A DNA stretch of 64,000 nt from Magnolia sinica. Lineage: Eukaryota; Streptophyta; Magnoliopsida; Magnoliales; Magnoliaceae. Below are positions 62,101 through 64,000 of the stretch, one piece after another; the first letter of the stretch is position 1; every line of letters begins with the position of its first letter. A model generated the notes under the pieces. That model searched no databases, was not told the DNA's origin, and saw nothing but the letters and a program-made list of their open reading frames with translations. The position numbers and the translations under genes are program-made. The stretch spans positions 22,390,032 to 22,454,031 of the forward strand of contig NC_080582.1 in assembly GCF_029962835.1 (NCBI RefSeq), read 5' to 3'.

Positions 62101-62685
62101 TTTATAATTTATCTATAGCTATAGCTTGTTTGTAGAGATATGCTTCATACACAACAGGGCCCACAATTTGGACCATCTTAGTTGCTGTACAGTGACACAT
62201 GTCAGAGGATGAGTTGACATGATTTTTTTGATCGTTAAAGGCACAGGAGATTCCAGTGCCATCGCTTCTCAGTGGTCCACATCATTTCCGAATGACTCCA
62301 GTTAATAAAATAAGCGGGATTTTTCTCTGACAAATAGCTTGCTTGCTACACAACTTTTTATGGGTGGAACTTTTCTAAATCCTACCGTGACTTTTGTTTT
62401 AGATCTACACTGTCATCAATTTTTCCCAATAATTCTAAAGCATGAGCCCAGAAAACAGGTACATGCAAAGCACAAAGTAGATCATGTCACAAAAAGCAGT
62501 GGCGATTGAACAAACTACTGATTGAACTTTCCTAGGGCCAACTGTAATGCTTATTTTCTATCTGACTACTTAATAAGATCACACATATCTGGATGAAGTT
62601 AAAATACAAATATCAGCTTGATTAGAGAAGCTTTCAACATTAGTATCAATTTTTACTGTTTGCAGTGGTGTGGTCCACTTTAGTT

Positions 62686-62723
<38 letters not shown>

Positions 62724-62784
62724 GGCATATTCTAAAATAATTGGAAAAAACAGATAATTGGCGTGGATCTAAGAAATACACCAT
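62101..62784. repeat. Dispersed-repeat fragments and poly-T
   Basis: Contains GGTCCACATCATTTCC and GTGTGGTCCACTTTAG modules and a 29-bp T run at 62692-62720. No gene. Confidence 0.5.
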
Positions 62785-63845
62785 TGAGGGCACTACGTAA
62801 ATTTCACACATCAAGAAATTTGGTTGCTTGCTATGTGGTGCGGGGGAGCAGTTTATGTGAGACCCCAGACGGTGCAGCCCTTGCCATGGAGCCTACTTTG
62901 ATGTGTGTATTCTTTATCCACCCTAAAAATTAAGAAGATCCAATTATCAAGTAGACCATACTCCACTACCATTAAAATTAAACTTCTTCGCATGCACCTT
63001 AATGTTTTCATAGTTTTTATTTTCCATCCAATCTCTTGATAAGTTCACATAAGCCCAAATGAATGGAAAAAAAAAAAAAAAAAATGTCAGCTTGATCTAA
63101 ATCTTTTGTGGCCCATTAGCCAATCATCATTGTTTCTTATGGTATGGTCCACGTATTAATTGGATTTGCTTCATTTTTTGAATAATGCCCTAAATTAACA
63201 GGGAAAACGTAAAAATGGAGTACTTACCATGGTAAGTGCGGCACTGTCTTGGGTGAGGCCGGGTCTCACCTAATCCGCCTCTGTGGTGCAGCACACTGGG
63301 AGCCGAGAAAAGAGAAGAAAAAAGAAAGGAAGTGATAGCATGAAAAAAGAAAGGAAGTGATGGCATGTGGAGCATTTATAGGCACCATCATAACGTATGT
63401 ATTAGATCCACATCATCAATCTATTTTTTTCATACTATGTTAGGGAAAGACAAAAAACAAGAAAGACCCAAGGCTCAAGTGCCTCACAACAGAAACAGTG
63501 GAAATTCGAAGTCAACTATTGAAAACTTCTTGAGGCCACAGAAGGCTTTGATCAAGCTTATATTTGTGTTTTCCCTTCATCCAAGATTTTGTGACCATAC
63601 CAATAAGTTAGATGGCAAATAAATCTCACAGTGGACCCTAGGGAGGTTTATTAATTTGGTAGTCATTCAACACCGCTGCTTCCTGTGATGTGGTCTACTT
63701 GAGATTTAGATTTCTCATTTTGGGTTCATGCTCTAAAATGATCTGTAAAAATTGATGGGTAGGGTGGATCTTAAACCTAAATAATTGTAGGGCCCAAAAA
63801 AGTTCCACACGTTAAAGTCATGTCGTGTAGCATGCACTCTATTTG
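62785..63845. mobile_element. ~1-kb dispersed element with internal inverted repeat, copy b
   Basis: Diverged relative of 23085-24075 in the same orientation. Inverted arms lie at 62845-62877 (shortened) and 63241-63279 (GCACTGTCTTGGGTGAGGCC...). It carries an extra A20 run near 63068-63084 and a short GAAAGGAAGTGATGGCATG tandem near 63325-63365. Confidence 0.6.
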
Positions 63846-64000
63846 GCAATGACGTGGACCAATGACAAGCAATGACTCTGAATTTTCCAGGTGCCTTCAA
63901 CGCAACAATCCATCCTCATATGGAAGCCGATTCCCTCGGTAGCCTTTCCAAGGAAGTTCCTGCAAAAGCCTTTCGCCACAAGGTTCATGTGCAGAAAGGC
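63846..64000. other. Window end
   Basis: Contains CCTTTCCAAGGAAGTTCCTGCAAAAGCC, which resembles the sequence just before copy 2 (GACTTTCCCAGGAAGTTCTTGC at 24707) and 24160. It may be the start of another dispersed-repeat stack. Confidence 0.4.

Overview
The window is plant nuclear DNA. It contains a P450 of the CYP719 family, Copia and other LTR fossils, hAT- and CACTA-type non-autonomous elements, long A/T and C/T microsatellites, splice-bounded exon fragments, and a very common dispersed repeat built around GGGCCCACCATGATGTTTGT and ATCCACTCCGTCCATCTG. CYP719 enzymes are known from benzylisoquinoline-alkaloid and lignan producers. Together with this repeat family they suggest a magnoliid or other early-diverging woody angiosperm. 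The lineage is inference; no database was searched.

Layout. Positions 1-16822 and 24707-41544 are two direct copies of one block about 16.8 kb long, spaced 24.7 kb apart and nearly identical. In order, each copy carries: a 34-bp-period tandem array; an intact single-exon CYP719 gene on the minus strand; its 5' flank with a (GA)n tract touching the start codon, a TATA/G-box segment present twice, and a small inverted-repeat element; a broken Copia element of 5.0 kb; a dead first exon of a UBP1-like RNA-binding protein gene; a CACTA-like element made of 42-bp hairpin repeats; and a tandem array of ~985-bp units, each holding a piece of a ribosomal protein S15a (uS8) pseudogene. Copy 1 ends inside the second of these units. 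Copy 2 runs on into a third, internally deleted unit.

Between the copies (16823-24706) lie two intact-looking exons of an M1 aminopeptidase, a foldback hairpin, microsatellites and a ~1 kb dispersed element whose relative sits at 62785-63845. Right of copy 2 (42250-64000) there is no complete gene. That stretch holds LINE RNase H tails, CACTA-like MITEs, a solo LTR with target-site duplication, an exon of a SYP2 syntaxin, a fragment of a TIR1/AFB auxin-receptor gene, a hAT MITE with a perfect 8-bp target-site duplication, a decayed coiled-coil (NT-C2 / myosin-heavy-chain-like) pseudogene, and a dense stack of the dispersed repeat (59110-61620).

The only two apparently functional protein genes are the CYP719 copies, which differ by two residues. 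They are either a very recent local duplication or two haplotypes placed side by side by the assembler. Two short patches (Copia 5' LTR/leader and the middle of the 42-bp array) differ far more between the copies than the rest, without any change in length.
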